The notes under the pieces: model-generated
Database searches by the model: none
Told to the model about the DNA's origin: nothing
The model's input: the letters and a program-made list of their open reading frames with translations, nothing else
Source of the DNA: Bacteroidales bacterium Bact_22
GTDB taxonomy: Bacteria; Bacteroidota; Bacteroidia; Bacteroidales; F082
Length of the DNA stretch: 64,000 bases
Assembly (NCBI GenBank): GCA_001603665.1
Contig: LUZN01000009.1
Location: 1 to 64,000 of the forward strand
Reading direction: 5' to 3'
Shown: in pieces, positions 32,205-41,177 of the stretch
Layout of the letters: every line of letters starts with the position of its first letter
Numbering within the stretch: the stretch's first letter is position 1
Translations under genes and position numbers: made by a program

Positions 32205-33839
32205 TTACTTTTTGATAAACTTCACAACTGCGCCGTTCATTCTTACGAAGTAAACACCACTCTCGAGATCTGCCACGCTGACAGTGTTCACGCCTTCGAC
32301 CACGTCGATGCTCATCACTGTGCGGCCAACCATGTCGATAATCTGCACGTTGGCATCGTTTTCGGCAACGATGTTGACGCTGTTCTCGGCAGGGTTAGGA
32401 TAGATGTTGACCAAAGTTGCAGCATTTTCAGCGACTGAGGTGTAGCCAATGCCGTAGATCTGGACTTCGGCGACTTCCCATGTCGATGATGCTGTAGCTG
32501 TGCTGGTGTATTTGAATGCGAGGTACATGTGGTGCAGATCCTGCATGTTGACCAACGTATATGATGTTGTAGCCCAAGCATATTCACCTGCCGACCATTC
32601 GAAGTTGTCGGTGATATCAATCCAAGCGAATTCGTTAGGATCGCTCATTCCGTCGTAATCTTCTGTGTACAACACTTTAAGAGGGTCACCATCAAACTTA
32701 TAAGCATTCATGAAGTTTACTTCAATCTCGTTGCTTGTGTAGCCATGCAAAAGATCAGGTGTGATAAGCCAGTCTTCGTTAGGATAGTTGGTGCCGCCTG
32801 CATATCCGCTCATCTTTGCGTATGGAGTGCCCTGATATGCACCTGTTGCCCATCCCTGTTCGCCTTCCACATCGTAAGCTGTGAATGGTGCCAAACTATT
32901 GGCAAAATCTGATGCAAACAAGAGTGTCACATCGTCGGTAGTCTCGCTGGCTGTCGGATAATCGCCATCGGTCTTATAGTTGATGTTCTCACCGCTGTTG
33001 GTATACGGGAAGATAGCGAAGTTGTAAGTCGTTGCGCCGTTCAAACCTGTGAAAGTGACAGTCTGTACGCCATACGACACATTCTTTGCCAATGCGCCGT
33101 TAGGAACCGGCACGCCGTCGGTAGGAACCGGGATAGCACCTGTTGAAGCCACCACGAGATATTTTGCCGGGAGCTGCTCGCCAACGGCATCAGTCCAATC
33201 GAGTGTCACGTTGACTTTATCAAGTGCTGAATAGAAAGCCGACGGGTAGTTGCTCGGTTCAGGATAGATGACCGGTGCGCCGCCTTCTTTGTAGAACATC
33301 ACTGCCACGCCTGCTGTCGATGTCGGCAGATAGCAGTTGAACAGAGGTGCTCCGTTCTGGCTGTTCTCGTTGAAACGCATGACGTTACGTGTGTTGTCGC
33401 CCTGTGCTGTAACGATTGCTGTGCCGTCGCTTTCAAAAACGATGCTCCATTCGCCGTTGGCGGTGTTGGTTGTCTGAGTCTTCAGCTGGTTGGCCGAGCT
33501 GCTGGCTGCATAGAGGTAACCGTTTTTCAACTCATCGAAGAACGTCCATGCACCTGTGCTGCCGCCCAGTCTGATCTGATGAACCTCAGTCTGGCTGTTA
33601 GGATCTGTAGCCGGGACAGCTGTGATGGTGCCGCCGTTTTCAGAAACCTGGATGGCATGACGGTTTGCTGACTTCTGATAACTCATAGCGCAATAGCCGA
33701 GAGCATCATCATAACCGACGATGAGGTAATTGGCATCTGCCTCAAGTTCTGCGGCCGATGTAATCTTTGTGTAGGTAGTCTGAGCCATCATGCTCATTCC
33801 CATCAACACTACTGCTAAGAATAGTAAAGTTTTTTTCAT
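32205..33839 (-). CDS. T9SS-secreted protein with choice-of-anchor/cleaved-adhesin-like domain
   Basis: 544 residues with signal MKKTLLFLAVVLMGMSMMAQ. The N-terminal region (about 20-190) is a ricin- or DUF-like beta module ('LIVGYDDALGYCAMSYQ', 'GWTFFDELKNGYLYAASSS'-like text). Residues about 200-300 look like an Fn3-like strand set. Residues about 310-450 have 'LFASDFANSLAPFTAYDVEG', 'PNEDWLITPDL' and 'YLAFKYTST', typical of cleaved-adhesin / choice-of-anchor J domains. The end (about 470-544) is a T9SS sorting domain: 'VNIYPNPAENSVNI', 'IIDMVGRTV', 'GVYFVRMNGAVVKFIKK'. Probably displayed on the cell surface or secreted. Confidence 0.87.
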   Translation of the reverse strand: MKKTLLFLAVVLMGMSMMAQTTYTKITSAAELEADANYLIVGYDDALGYCAMSYQKSANRHAIQVSENGGTITAVPATDPNSQTEVHQIRLGGSTGAWTFFDELKNGYLYAASSSANQLKTQTTNTANGEWSIVFESDGTAIVTAQGDNTRNVMRFNENSQNGAPLFNCYLPTSTAGVAVMFYKEGGAPVIYPEPSNYPSAFYSALDKVNVTLDWTDAVGEQLPAKYLVVASTGAIPVPTDGVPVPNGALAKNVSYGVQTVTFTGLNGATTYNFAIFPYTNSGENINYKTDGDYPTASETTDDVTLLFASDFANSLAPFTAYDVEGEQGWATGAYQGTPYAKMSGYAGGTNYPNEDWLITPDLLHGYTSNEIEVNFMNAYKFDGDPLKVLYTEDYDGMSDPNEFAWIDITDNFEWSAGEYAWATTSYTLVNMQDLHHMYLAFKYTSTATASSTWEVAEVQIYGIGYTSVAENAATLVNIYPNPAENSVNIVAENDANVQIIDMVGRTVMSIDVVEGVNTVSVADLESGVYFVRMNGAVVKFIKK

Positions 33840-33914
33840 GTTTTAAATTTTTAAGTTTAACTTATATTTCTTAATTCAAAAATTCAATAACCTATAACCA
33901 ATAAACAATAACCA

Positions 33915-34151
33915 TTAAATCTTCTCGACAGATTTAATTTCAGGAATAACGCTCTTCATGGTATTCTCGATGCCATTCTTCAGCGTCTGGGTGCTATGCG
34001 GACAGTTGGCACAGTGGCCCGTGAGCTTCACCCACACCGTCATGTCGTCGTCCATACGCACAAACTCCACGCCACCGCCGTCGGCCTTCAGATAAGGCTC
34101 GATCTGCAGCAGCACGTTCTTCACTTTCTTAATTATCGCTTCTCTATCCAT
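33915..34151 (-). CDS. NifU-like C-terminal domain protein (Fe-S scaffold)
   Basis: 78 residues. 'LKADGGGVEFV' and the CxxC of 'LTGHCANCPHSTQTLKNGIE' are the NifU C-terminal domain, which holds a transient 4Fe-4S cluster and hands it to apo-proteins. It follows the Mrp gene after 3 bases, a common pairing in Bacteroidota, and both should act together in Fe-S protein maturation. Confidence 0.93.
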   Translation of the reverse strand: MDREAIIKKVKNVLLQIEPYLKADGGGVEFVRMDDDMTVWVKLTGHCANCPHSTQTLKNGIENTMKSVIPEIKSVEKI

Positions 34152-34154
34152 TTT

Positions 34155-35177
34155 TTAAACCAATTCAATAACTTTTCTTGCCACTTTCTCGAATGCCGCC
34201 GTTACCGGACCGAAGTTTCCGAAGGTGTAAGGCGTGCCTTTGTCGCCCGCGCTGGCTATGTTTTCATCCATCGGGATGGAGCCGAGGAACGGGATGCCGA
34301 GCTCTTCGGCGAACTCCTTGCCGTGACCCTGTCCGAAGATGTAATATTTCTTGTCGGGCATGTCGCTTGGCGTGAAATATGCCATATTTTCGACCAGTCC
34401 GATGATCGGGACGCTGACGCCTTTATGTTTGAACATATTAGCCGCACGCCGCACATCGGCGAACGCCACTTTCTGAGGTGTCGTCACTATGATCGAGCCC
34501 GAGACCTTGAAGTTCTGCGCCATGCAGAGCTGTATGTCGCCTGTTCCCGGAGGCATGTCGACCACCAAAAAGTCGAGCTCACCCCAGTCGGTCTCGGTCA
34601 TGAGCTGCGTCAGGGCGCTGGTAGCCATAGGGCCACGCCAGATGAGCGGCGTGCTGGCGTCGACCATCATGCCGATACTCATCAACTTGATGCCGAACTT
34701 GTTGACCGGCACCATATACGTCTTGCCGTCCTTGTCGTAACACTCAGGCTGCACGCCTTCAGTGCCGAACATGATTGGCACCGACGGACCGTAGATATCA
34801 GCGTCGAGCATACCCACACGGAAGCCCTGCACTGCCAGTGCCACCGCGAGGTTCACAGCCACCGTCGACTTACCGACACCGCCTTTGCCCGAGGCCACCG
34901 CGATGATGTGATGCACCTTCGAGAGCATCGTCACCGGAGCCGTCGGGATGATGTCGACATCAATATCTCCGAAATTATCGTTTAAAATCTTCTTCGCGTT
35001 CTCGATGACGAACTTGTTTTTCTCGTCGTCGACATCGTCAAGCACGAGCTTGAAACGAACCATACCTTCACCCACTTCGACGTCCTTAACCATCTCAGCG
35101 TCAACGATATTACTTCCCTTCGGGAAATAAACAACGTCTTTCAAAACTTCCAAAACTTTCTGTTTCGATGGGATCAT
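34155..35177 (-). CDS. Mrp/NBP35-type Fe-S cluster carrier ATPase
   Basis: 340 residues. A MIP18/DUF59-like domain occupies about 1-85, then the deviant Walker A 'VASGKGGVGKSTVAVNLAVA' (near residue 95), 'DADIYGPSVPIMFG' and 'LVVDMPPGTGDIQL' of the ParA/Mrp fold. Two Cys usually needed for cluster binding ('CxxC') are not obvious in this copy: only 'MAYF..DMPDKKYYIFGQGHG' stands at the usual place of the CxxC (the Bacteroidota branch often lacks it). ATP-dependent carrier that passes Fe-S clusters to target proteins. First gene of the mrp-nifU unit. Confidence 0.92.
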   Translation of the reverse strand: MIPSKQKVLEVLKDVVYFPKGSNIVDAEMVKDVEVGEGMVRFKLVLDDVDDEKNKFVIENAKKILNDNFGDIDVDIIPTAPVTMLSKVHHIIAVASGKGGVGKSTVAVNLAVALAVQGFRVGMLDADIYGPSVPIMFGTEGVQPECYDKDGKTYMVPVNKFGIKLMSIGMMVDASTPLIWRGPMATSALTQLMTETDWGELDFLVVDMPPGTGDIQLCMAQNFKVSGSIIVTTPQKVAFADVRRAANMFKHKGVSVPIIGLVENMAYFTPSDMPDKKYYIFGQGHGKEFAEELGIPFLGSIPMDENIASAGDKGTPYTFGNFGPVTAAFEKVARKVIELV

Positions 35178-35206
35178 AACTACACTTTTATACTAATTTA
35201 AGACTA

Positions 35207-35214
35207 CAAAGATA
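35207..35214 (-). promoter_or_regulatory. -7 element TATCTTTG of the mrp-nifU unit
   Basis: Minus-strand TATCTTTG about 29 bases before ATG 35177. Confidence 0.65.
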
Positions 35215-35216
35215 CA

Positions 35217-36005
35217 TTAATTTTTAATATGCAACAAAAACTTTTCTGTTTCACGCATAAATCCTGCCGGATCGTCGACATGAATCCAATGCCCCGATTC
35301 TGGCAATGTAACTAATTGATAATCAGTAAATTGATGTTTGATTTGTTCAATATCTTTTTCCAGAATATAATCCGACTGACCGCCTCGGATGAACAGCGTC
35401 GGACCATGGTAAACGCCTTGATTTTCAAGACCTTTTCCTATCTCAGTGATATTTTTATAAATAGATTTCAGATATGGCTTCCAGCGAAAACCGTGCTCGT
35501 GGCTGTACGACAAGTTTTTCAGCAGGAAAAGCAAAACTCTTTTTTCAAAATTATATTTCGCCAGCTGCTCCTCGACATCAGCGCGGCGCTGCACATGTTT
35601 AAGGTCGACCTTTCCCATGGCATCGATGAAGCCCACATGCTGCAGCGGATGCTCGAACTTACGCGGACTGATGTCCAAAACCTCCAGACGCTCAACGAGT
35701 TGCGGATTCTCGAAGGCCAGCATCATCGCAATCTTGCCTCCCATGCTGTGCCCGATGACGTAACAACGCGTAATATGCTCATACTCAAGCACTTTCTTGA
35801 TGTCGCGCGCCATCACCTTGTAGTTGAAAGTCTCATATCGCGGCGACTGCCCATGGTTTCGCATGTCGGGAACAATGACGTAAAAGCCCAGCTCGGCAAA
35901 GCGTTTCCCGAAATAATCCCAGTTGTCGGAAAGCCCCAGCACGCCGTGCAAAACCACTATCGGCTTGTTTTTCGGATCGCCATATTTTCTATAAAAAAGC
36001 AGCAT
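35217..36005 (-). CDS. Alpha/beta-hydrolase
   Basis: 262 residues, no signal peptide. Oxyanion region 'VVLHGVLGLSDNW', 'DMRNHGQSPRYETFNY', nucleophile elbow 'VIGHSMGGKIAMML' and catalytic His in 'LPESGHWIHVDDP'; the acid is probably in 'FIRGGQSDYI'. Similar proteins (YbfF-like) are esterases; the substrate is unknown. The start codon overlaps the stop of dtd at 36005, so the two are co-translated. Confidence 0.9.
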   Translation of the reverse strand: MLLFYRKYGDPKNKPIVVLHGVLGLSDNWDYFGKRFAELGFYVIVPDMRNHGQSPRYETFNYKVMARDIKKVLEYEHITRCYVIGHSMGGKIAMMLAFENPQLVERLEVLDISPRKFEHPLQHVGFIDAMGKVDLKHVQRRADVEEQLAKYNFEKRVLLFLLKNLSYSHEHGFRWKPYLKSIYKNITEIGKGLENQGVYHGPTLFIRGGQSDYILEKDIEQIKHQFTDYQLVTLPESGHWIHVDDPAGFMRETEKFLLHIKN

Positions 36006-36457
36006 TATTCTTTGTTTTTCGTATCAAAAATAATCGTAACCGGTCCATCATTGATGAGCTCCACTTTCATGTCGGCACCGAATTCACCGCATTCCACCTT
36101 TCGGCCCGAAACCTCAGCTAACCTCTTGAGAAACAACTCATAAAGCGGGATGGCATGCTCGGGACGGGCGGCACGGATAAAACTCGGACGGTTGCCTTTT
36201 TTCGTCATCGCGTGAAGCGTAAACTGGCTCACCACCAGAAAATCGCCTTCAACCTGAATGATGTCGAGGTTCATCGCGTTATTCTCATCGGCAAAAATGC
36301 GAAGCTTCGCCAGTTTTTGGCAAAGATATTCCACATCTTCTTGATTATCAGCGTCTTCGATGCCCAGAAGTACCATCATCCCCTTCCCTATCTGCGATTT
36401 CAGAACGCCGTCGATGGTGACGGATGCGCGCAATACGCGTTGTGCTACGATTCTCAT
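36005..36457 (-). CDS. dtd: D-aminoacyl-tRNA deacylase
   Basis: Removes D-amino acids (and glycine from tRNA-Ala) from mischarged tRNAs. 150 residues from ATG 36457 (MRIVAQRVLRASVTIDG); the in-frame TTG at 36463 is less likely. Family motifs are clear: 'VVSQFTLHAMTKKGNRPSF' and the cis-GlyPro motif in 'INDGPVTIIFDT'. Co-translated with the downstream hydrolase. Confidence 0.96.
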   Translation of the reverse strand: MRIVAQRVLRASVTIDGVLKSQIGKGMMVLLGIEDADNQEDVEYLCQKLAKLRIFADENNAMNLDIIQVEGDFLVVSQFTLHAMTKKGNRPSFIRAARPEHAIPLYELFLKRLAEVSGRKVECGEFGADMKVELINDGPVTIIFDTKNKE

Positions 36458-36477
36458 TTTCAAAAATGTTTGTTTTG

Positions 36478-36485
36478 CAAAATTA
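36478..36485 (-). promoter_or_regulatory. -7 element TAATTTTG of dtd
   Basis: Minus-strand TAATTTTG 20 bases before ATG 36457. Confidence 0.65.
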
Positions 36486-36530
36486 TAAAATTATATCGCA
36501 AAAATGAAATCTTTGAATCAAAAAAATATG

Positions 36531-36538
36531 TAATTTTG
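36531..36538 (+). promoter_or_regulatory. -7 element TAATTTTG of rbfA
   Basis: Ends only 7 bases before ATG 36546, so the mRNA leader should be about 0-4 nt. Confidence 0.6.
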
Positions 36539-36545
36539 CATCGCT

Positions 36546-36887
36546 ATGGAAACAAAAAGACAACAGAAAATTGCGAAGCTGATCCAGAAAGAGCTCAGCG
36601 AGATATTCCAGAGGGAGATCCGCACCCAAGGAAACATCATGATTACCGTGACGAAGGTCAACGTGACGAGCGACATGTCCTACGCCCGCGTCTACCTCAG
36701 CGTGTTCGGTCCCGACCGTGAGGCCAAGACCGCCGTGGTGAAAGAGGTGAACGCCATGACAAAATCAATCCGCGGCAAGCTCGGCGACCGCATCAAGATG
36801 CAGGTCAGGGTGATTCCGGAACTGCAGTTTTTCGAAGACGACTCGCTCGATTATATTGAAAACATTGACAATCTGCTCAAGTCTTGA
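36546..36887 (+). CDS. rbfA: Ribosome-binding factor A
   Basis: 113 residues. 'RQQKIAKLIQKELSEIFQRE', 'VTKVNVTSDMSYARVYLSVF' and 'RVIPELQFFEDDSLDY' are the three conserved blocks of RbfA, a cold-shock factor that matures the 30S subunit. The -7 box lies so close that the transcript may be practically leaderless. Its stop TGA overlaps the TTG start of the permease gene. Confidence 0.95.
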   Translation: METKRQQKIAKLIQKELSEIFQREIRTQGNIMITVTKVNVTSDMSYARVYLSVFGPDREAKTAVVKEVNAMTKSIRGKLGDRIKMQVRVIPELQFFEDDSLDYIENIDNLLKS

Positions 36888-38101
36888 AGCTGCCGTTATT
36901 CATAGCGCAACGTTATCTTCTCGCCAAGAAGAGTCACAACCTCATCAACATCGTGACATGGATTTCGATTGTGAGCGTTGGCATCGCCGCCTTCGCCATG
37001 ATCTTCGTGCTCTCGATCTTCAACGGCTTCAACGTGGTCATCAGCGACTCGATTCATAAGATGTCGGCCGACCTGCAGATCACTTCCATCGATGGTAAAA
37101 CATTGAATATCAACGATTTTCCTTTTGATGAAATTAAAAATATAAAAAATATCGAGCTGGTTTTGCCGACCATCACCGAAGATGCGCTGTTCCGCAATCA
37201 GGACAAGCAGCAGATCGGGCAGATCAAGGGCGTTCCGGAGGAGTTTTATCAAGTCGAGCGAATCGACAAATCGATAATAAAATCGGGACGTTTCGACACT
37301 GACGCTGATGTCGGGATGGCGATTCCTGGCGTCGGAATGGCCTATTATCTTGGCATCAACCCCAACAACCCTTTCTCGATGCTTCAGGTGTACGTCCCAA
37401 GACGCGGCAACGCCTCGTCGTTTAACCTCGAAAACAGCTTCAACATGGGGCAACTGTTTGTGCATCAGACGTTTGAGACCAACCAGGACATTGATGCAAC
37501 TACGGTTTTGGCACCTTACGAATGGCTATCAGAGCTCATTGAATACGAGGGACTTGCTTCGGCAGTAGAGGTTTTCACCAACCAGTCGGCCAATTTGAAT
37601 AAAATCAAAAAAGAGATAAAAACCATCCTCGGCCCCGACTATCACGTCCTTGACCAATACGAGCAGCAATCGACGCTTTACAAGATGATGAAATCGGAGA
37701 AACTCGCGGTGTATCTGATTCTTGTTTTCATTTTGGTGATGGCGACGTTCAACGTCATTGGCTCGCTCAGCATGCTCATCATCGAGAAGAAAAAAGACAC
37801 GGTTACGCTCCGTGCCATGGGAGGCGACAACTCGTTGATACGCAGCATCTTCCTCAACGAAGGAACCATCATCTCGGTCGTCGGCGGCATTCTCGGACTG
37901 ATCCTCGGCATCGTCGCGGTACTGCTGCAACAATACGTCGGCATCATCCGCCTTGGCGATGGCACAGGCAGCTATATCGTGGAATACTACCCCGTTGCGC
38001 TGCAGCTGCAGGATGTGCTTATTGTGCTGGCTACGATAACGATTATTGGTGGTATTGCAGCGTATACTACTGTTAAAATTTCAATGAAAAACGCGGGTTA
38101 A
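36884..38101 (+). CDS. LolC/LolE-type ABC transporter permease
   Basis: 405 residues. The start is the TTG at 36884, inside the stop region of rbfA (TTGA overlap); it gives 'MKLPLFIAQRYLLAKKSHNL', the expected N-terminus. One membrane span lies near 25-50, then a large periplasmic domain (about 55-265), then the FtsX-type three-span end ('LVFILVMATFNVIGSLSMLI', 'AMGGDNSLIRSIFLNEG', 'VLATITIIGGIAAYTTVKI'). Such permeases release lipoproteins from the inner membrane with a LolD ATPase, which is not in the window. Confidence 0.92.
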   Translation: MKLPLFIAQRYLLAKKSHNLINIVTWISIVSVGIAAFAMIFVLSIFNGFNVVISDSIHKMSADLQITSIDGKTLNINDFPFDEIKNIKNIELVLPTITEDALFRNQDKQQIGQIKGVPEEFYQVERIDKSIIKSGRFDTDADVGMAIPGVGMAYYLGINPNNPFSMLQVYVPRRGNASSFNLENSFNMGQLFVHQTFETNQDIDATTVLAPYEWLSELIEYEGLASAVEVFTNQSANLNKIKKEIKTILGPDYHVLDQYEQQSTLYKMMKSEKLAVYLILVFILVMATFNVIGSLSMLIIEKKKDTVTLRAMGGDNSLIRSIFLNEGTIISVVGGILGLILGIVAVLLQQYVGIIRLGDGTGSYIVEYYPVALQLQDVLIVLATITIIGGIAAYTTVKISMKNAG

Positions 38102-38851
38102 TTCTACAAATTCCGCTACCGATAATTGTTCCGGGCGTTTATTGAAAATCTCATTATCTATGATTTCTGCTGGAATCATTGAGCGCAGGGAGTTTCGTAA
38201 GGTCTTGCGGCGCTGGTTGAAGGCCTGTTTCACCACTGTGACAAACAGTTTCTCGTCGCACTCTAACTCCTTGACATTGTTGCGCTTAAGCCTGATGACA
38301 GCCGATTTCACCTTCGGTGGCGGGTTGAAGACGTTTTCGTTGACGGTGAAGAGGTATTCGATGTCGTACCAGGCCTGCAGGAGCACGCTCAGTATGCCGT
38401 AGGTCTTGCTTCCCGGACCTGCTGCAAGGCGCTCAGCCACCTCTTTTTGAATCATCCCGACGCATTCCGACACGTTGTTGCGGTACTTTAAGATTTGGAA
38501 AAAGATTTGGGAGCTGATGTTGTAAGGGAAATTGCCGATGACGGCCGTGTCGCCACCCGTCATGTCGTATTTTAAAAAATCCCCTAGCACCAAATGCCCC
38601 TCCAGTTCAGGAAATTTTTTCTTCAAAAATTCCACTGACTCCTTATCGATTTCCACTACTTGTAGTTTATCTAATTGATTTTCAATAAGATACTGCGTCA
38701 GCACTCCCATGCCGGCACCGACTTCAATCACCACATCGTGGTCAGTCGACAAAGCGTTGACGATGTTGCGGGCAATGTTCAAATCGACCAAGAAATGCTG
38801 TCCGAGAGCTTTTTTAGGTCTTACTAAATCGATATTGTTATTGTTTCCCAT
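38081..38851 (-). CDS. rsmA: 16S rRNA (A1518/A1519) dimethyltransferase
   Basis: 256 residues (KsgA). 'KKALGQHFLVD', SAM loop 'VIEVGAGMGVLTQYLIE', and the adenine-binding motif 'VIGNFPYNISSQIFFQIL' (NFPY for the more common NLPY). It dimethylates two adjacent adenosines near the 3' end of 16S rRNA. Last gene of the serS-lipoprotein-TPR-rsmA run (6-base gap); it overlaps the convergent permease gene by 21 bp. Confidence 0.97.
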   Translation of the reverse strand: MGNNNNIDLVRPKKALGQHFLVDLNIARNIVNALSTDHDVVIEVGAGMGVLTQYLIENQLDKLQVVEIDKESVEFLKKKFPELEGHLVLGDFLKYDMTGGDTAVIGNFPYNISSQIFFQILKYRNNVSECVGMIQKEVAERLAAGPGSKTYGILSVLLQAWYDIEYLFTVNENVFNPPPKVKSAVIRLKRNNVKELECDEKLFVTVVKQAFNQRRKTLRNSLRSMIPAEIIDNEIFNKRPEQLSVAEFVELTRVFH

Positions 38852-38857
38852 AATCTA

Positions 38858-40699
38858 TCATTTTAATTCGTCACGCAAACGGCGGTAACTCTTTCGAGCC
38901 TGCGCCACATAAACACTTGCTGTATAATAATCGAAGAGTTTCGAGTAGCACTCCATCGCCTCTTCTTTTCTATTCAATTGATTCTCAAGTAGTAATGCAT
39001 CTTCTATCAAAGCCTCATCGGCAATGTAGCTGTCGGCATAGCCTTCGTAGACACGCTTAAACAGACTGTCGGCAAGCTCGTAATCGCCTTTGTTTATTGC
39101 TATCTTCGCTTTTCGGTAAAAGACATTCGGCAGACTCACCTCGTTGGGGTTATACGCCGCCACCGAGTCGAGGACCACGTCGGCAAGGTCGTACTTGCGC
39201 TGATAGATGTAATAGTCGGCCTTCGCCAGTCGTTGCAAGCCGATGGTGTCGTATTCGAGGTTATCGCTGATTGTCAGTGAGAGCGTCATCGCATCGTTAG
39301 CCACGAGCTTCGAGGTGGCGGCTTTTAACACGTCGAGAGCGGCGTTAGCCCATCCGAATTCACCAATAAAATAACGCAGTTGCGCGTTTTTAAACTTCGC
39401 TTCGTGAGCTATCGGCTCGTTTTTCATCGACTTCTCGACCTGCGAATAGAGCAAAGTGGCCTCCCACACCTCGTCGGTAAGCAGATATATGTCGGCCAGC
39501 TTCATCTTCAGCTCGGCGTTGGTCTTTGGCAAGAAACCAAGCTCTAACACTCTGTTTAACAATGCTTTAGCATCGTCATATCTCCCGAGTTCAAAAGCCA
39601 AAATATCGGACTGCACCAGCACCAGCGGCATCATATCGCTGGTGTAACCGATCTTATCGAAGGCATCGTTAATCTTCTTCGAAAGGTTCTCATAAAATGC
39701 CTTGTCGCGATTGCCTTCGGCTTCAGCTTTTGCGTAGCTGTTCTTGATAAATCCGACTGTCGCCTGCACATAGAAAACGCCCTCGCCCGACTTCTCCAAG
39801 ATATAGTCATAGGCCTCAATCGCGATGTCGTATTGCCTGTTGTCGCCCGCAATCTGCGCCACATAGAGGATGTCGCGCTCATAGTCGCCCTTCCCGCGTC
39901 GGTCGAGGGCTTTAAGCTGCATCAGGGCGAGATCGTAGTCCTGCTCCTGCAGCGAATACCACATCAGCAGCGACGAAAACTCCTCGTTCTCGGGTTCTTC
40001 CTGCGTTTTGCGCAGCAGCGCCATCCTGATAACGTCGCTCACATTGCCGTTGAGGTCGTACATCATCATCACGCGAAGGCGGTTCTTCACCATCTCGTAT
40101 TGATCGGGTTTCTCCTTTAAATACTGGAGATAGCACTCGGTAGCGTTCTCAAAGTCGAGCATCGAGTTGTAGGTGTAGGCCTTCTCAAGATAGAAATTAT
40201 AGTTGACATTCGGATTCTTCGCGCCGCGGTCGAACAGACTTATTGCCACATCGTTGAAGTTCCTGGCTCTCAACAAGTTTGTGACTTCAGTGATGGCATT
40301 TCGGGTGTCGGGCACCTCTTTTATCACCTTATTAAGATATTTCACCGCCTTGGGGTTATCGCCCTGCTGCGAGTAGACGTAAGCCAGGTCGACGTGCGAC
40401 TTCCAGTTCTGCGGATTTTTCTTCAGAAACGCCTTGTAAGCCTTCTCCGCAGCCTCGTAATCGCCAGTCATCACAAGACAATCGGCATATTGGTTGAAAT
40501 AGCTGGTCTGCTGATATGTGTCGTAAAGATTTTTGTAGATATCGCGCGCCTTCTCGTAATCTTTTTTATAATAAAACTCACGCGCCAACTTCTCATCGAT
40601 CTGGCGTTGAGTCATAACTTTTTGAGCATCAATATTTTGCAACGATGCAAAAAGAAAAACGATAAGGGGAATAATCGTGAAAAAGCGCGACGACCTCAT
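38858..40699 (-). CDS. Exported TPR-repeat protein
   Basis: 613 residues with a signal peptide (residues 1-25, ending 'NIDAQ'). Multiple tetratricopeptide units are visible from residue 35 on: 'EFYYKKDYEKARDIYKNLYD', 'GDYEAAEKAYKAFLKKNPQN', 'GDNPKAVKYLNKVIKEVPDT', and more near the C-terminus ('GDYELADSLFKRVYEGYADS'). Periplasmic or outer-membrane-associated scaffold; no enzymatic motif. It lies 4 bases after the coiled-coil lipoprotein gene. Confidence 0.85.
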   Translation of the reverse strand: MRSSRFFTIIPLIVFLFASLQNIDAQKVMTQRQIDEKLAREFYYKKDYEKARDIYKNLYDTYQQTSYFNQYADCLVMTGDYEAAEKAYKAFLKKNPQNWKSHVDLAYVYSQQGDNPKAVKYLNKVIKEVPDTRNAITEVTNLLRARNFNDVAISLFDRGAKNPNVNYNFYLEKAYTYNSMLDFENATECYLQYLKEKPDQYEMVKNRLRVMMMYDLNGNVSDVIRMALLRKTQEEPENEEFSSLLMWYSLQEQDYDLALMQLKALDRRGKGDYERDILYVAQIAGDNRQYDIAIEAYDYILEKSGEGVFYVQATVGFIKNSYAKAEAEGNRDKAFYENLSKKINDAFDKIGYTSDMMPLVLVQSDILAFELGRYDDAKALLNRVLELGFLPKTNAELKMKLADIYLLTDEVWEATLLYSQVEKSMKNEPIAHEAKFKNAQLRYFIGEFGWANAALDVLKAATSKLVANDAMTLSLTISDNLEYDTIGLQRLAKADYYIYQRKYDLADVVLDSVAAYNPNEVSLPNVFYRKAKIAINKGDYELADSLFKRVYEGYADSYIADEALIEDALLLENQLNRKEEAMECYSKLFDYYTASVYVAQARKSYRRLRDELK

Positions 40700-40703
40700 G
40701 GCA

Positions 40704-41177
40704 TCACTCCTTCCTCAGTTGTTTCACGACTTTCTTCTGCGCGTCAAACTTCTCCTGAAAATATTTGATTTGAGCCTCCATCATGTGGAGTTCTCTTTCC
40801 TCGTCCTGGATGTATTTCGATGTCGTTTGTTCGTCGTAAACGTTATTCTCGACATCATCTTTCAGATCGGAGAGCTGTTTTCTTGAATATTTGGTATTCT
40901 CGAGCAGCACAACTCGTTGATCTTCAAACTGTTGCAGATATGCCTGCAAGAGTTCCATCTCCTGACGTATGTCTTTTTTTCTCGCCACCGTGGTGTCGAG
41001 AGCCTGATATTCGCCAACCAAGAAGCTAAAGTCTTGATTATAAAGCGTTTCCACCTGACGCTCGACCGCATCCACGCGTTTCTGCATGGCGTTGATCTGT
41101 CCCGACGGTGACTTGTCGGAGCAAGCCACCATCAGAGTCAAACCTATGATTGTCAATATTTTACTTAATGATTTCAA
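40704..41177 (-). CDS. Coiled-coil lipoprotein
   Basis: 157 residues, lipobox LMVAC (Cys19). The mature part is almost entirely helical and charged ('MQKRVDAVERQVETLY', 'RKKDIRQEMELLQAYLQQFE', 'DEERELHMMEAQIKYFQEKF'), so a coiled coil anchored in the envelope. It overlaps the 3' end of serS by 17 bp and is followed by the TPR protein after 4 bases; the two may work together. Confidence 0.8.
   Translation of the reverse strand: MKSLSKILTIIGLTLMVACSDKSPSGQINAMQKRVDAVERQVETLYNQDFSFLVGEYQALDTTVARKKDIRQEMELLQAYLQQFEDQRVVLLENTKYSRKQLSDLKDDVENNVYDEQTTSKYIQDEERELHMMEAQIKYFQEKFDAQKKVVKQLRKE

Noticed and set aside
33996-34985. 329-codon open frame antisense to mrp
   Set aside because: Mrp motifs on the minus strand are unambiguous; the plus frame is histidine/arginine-rich shadow text.
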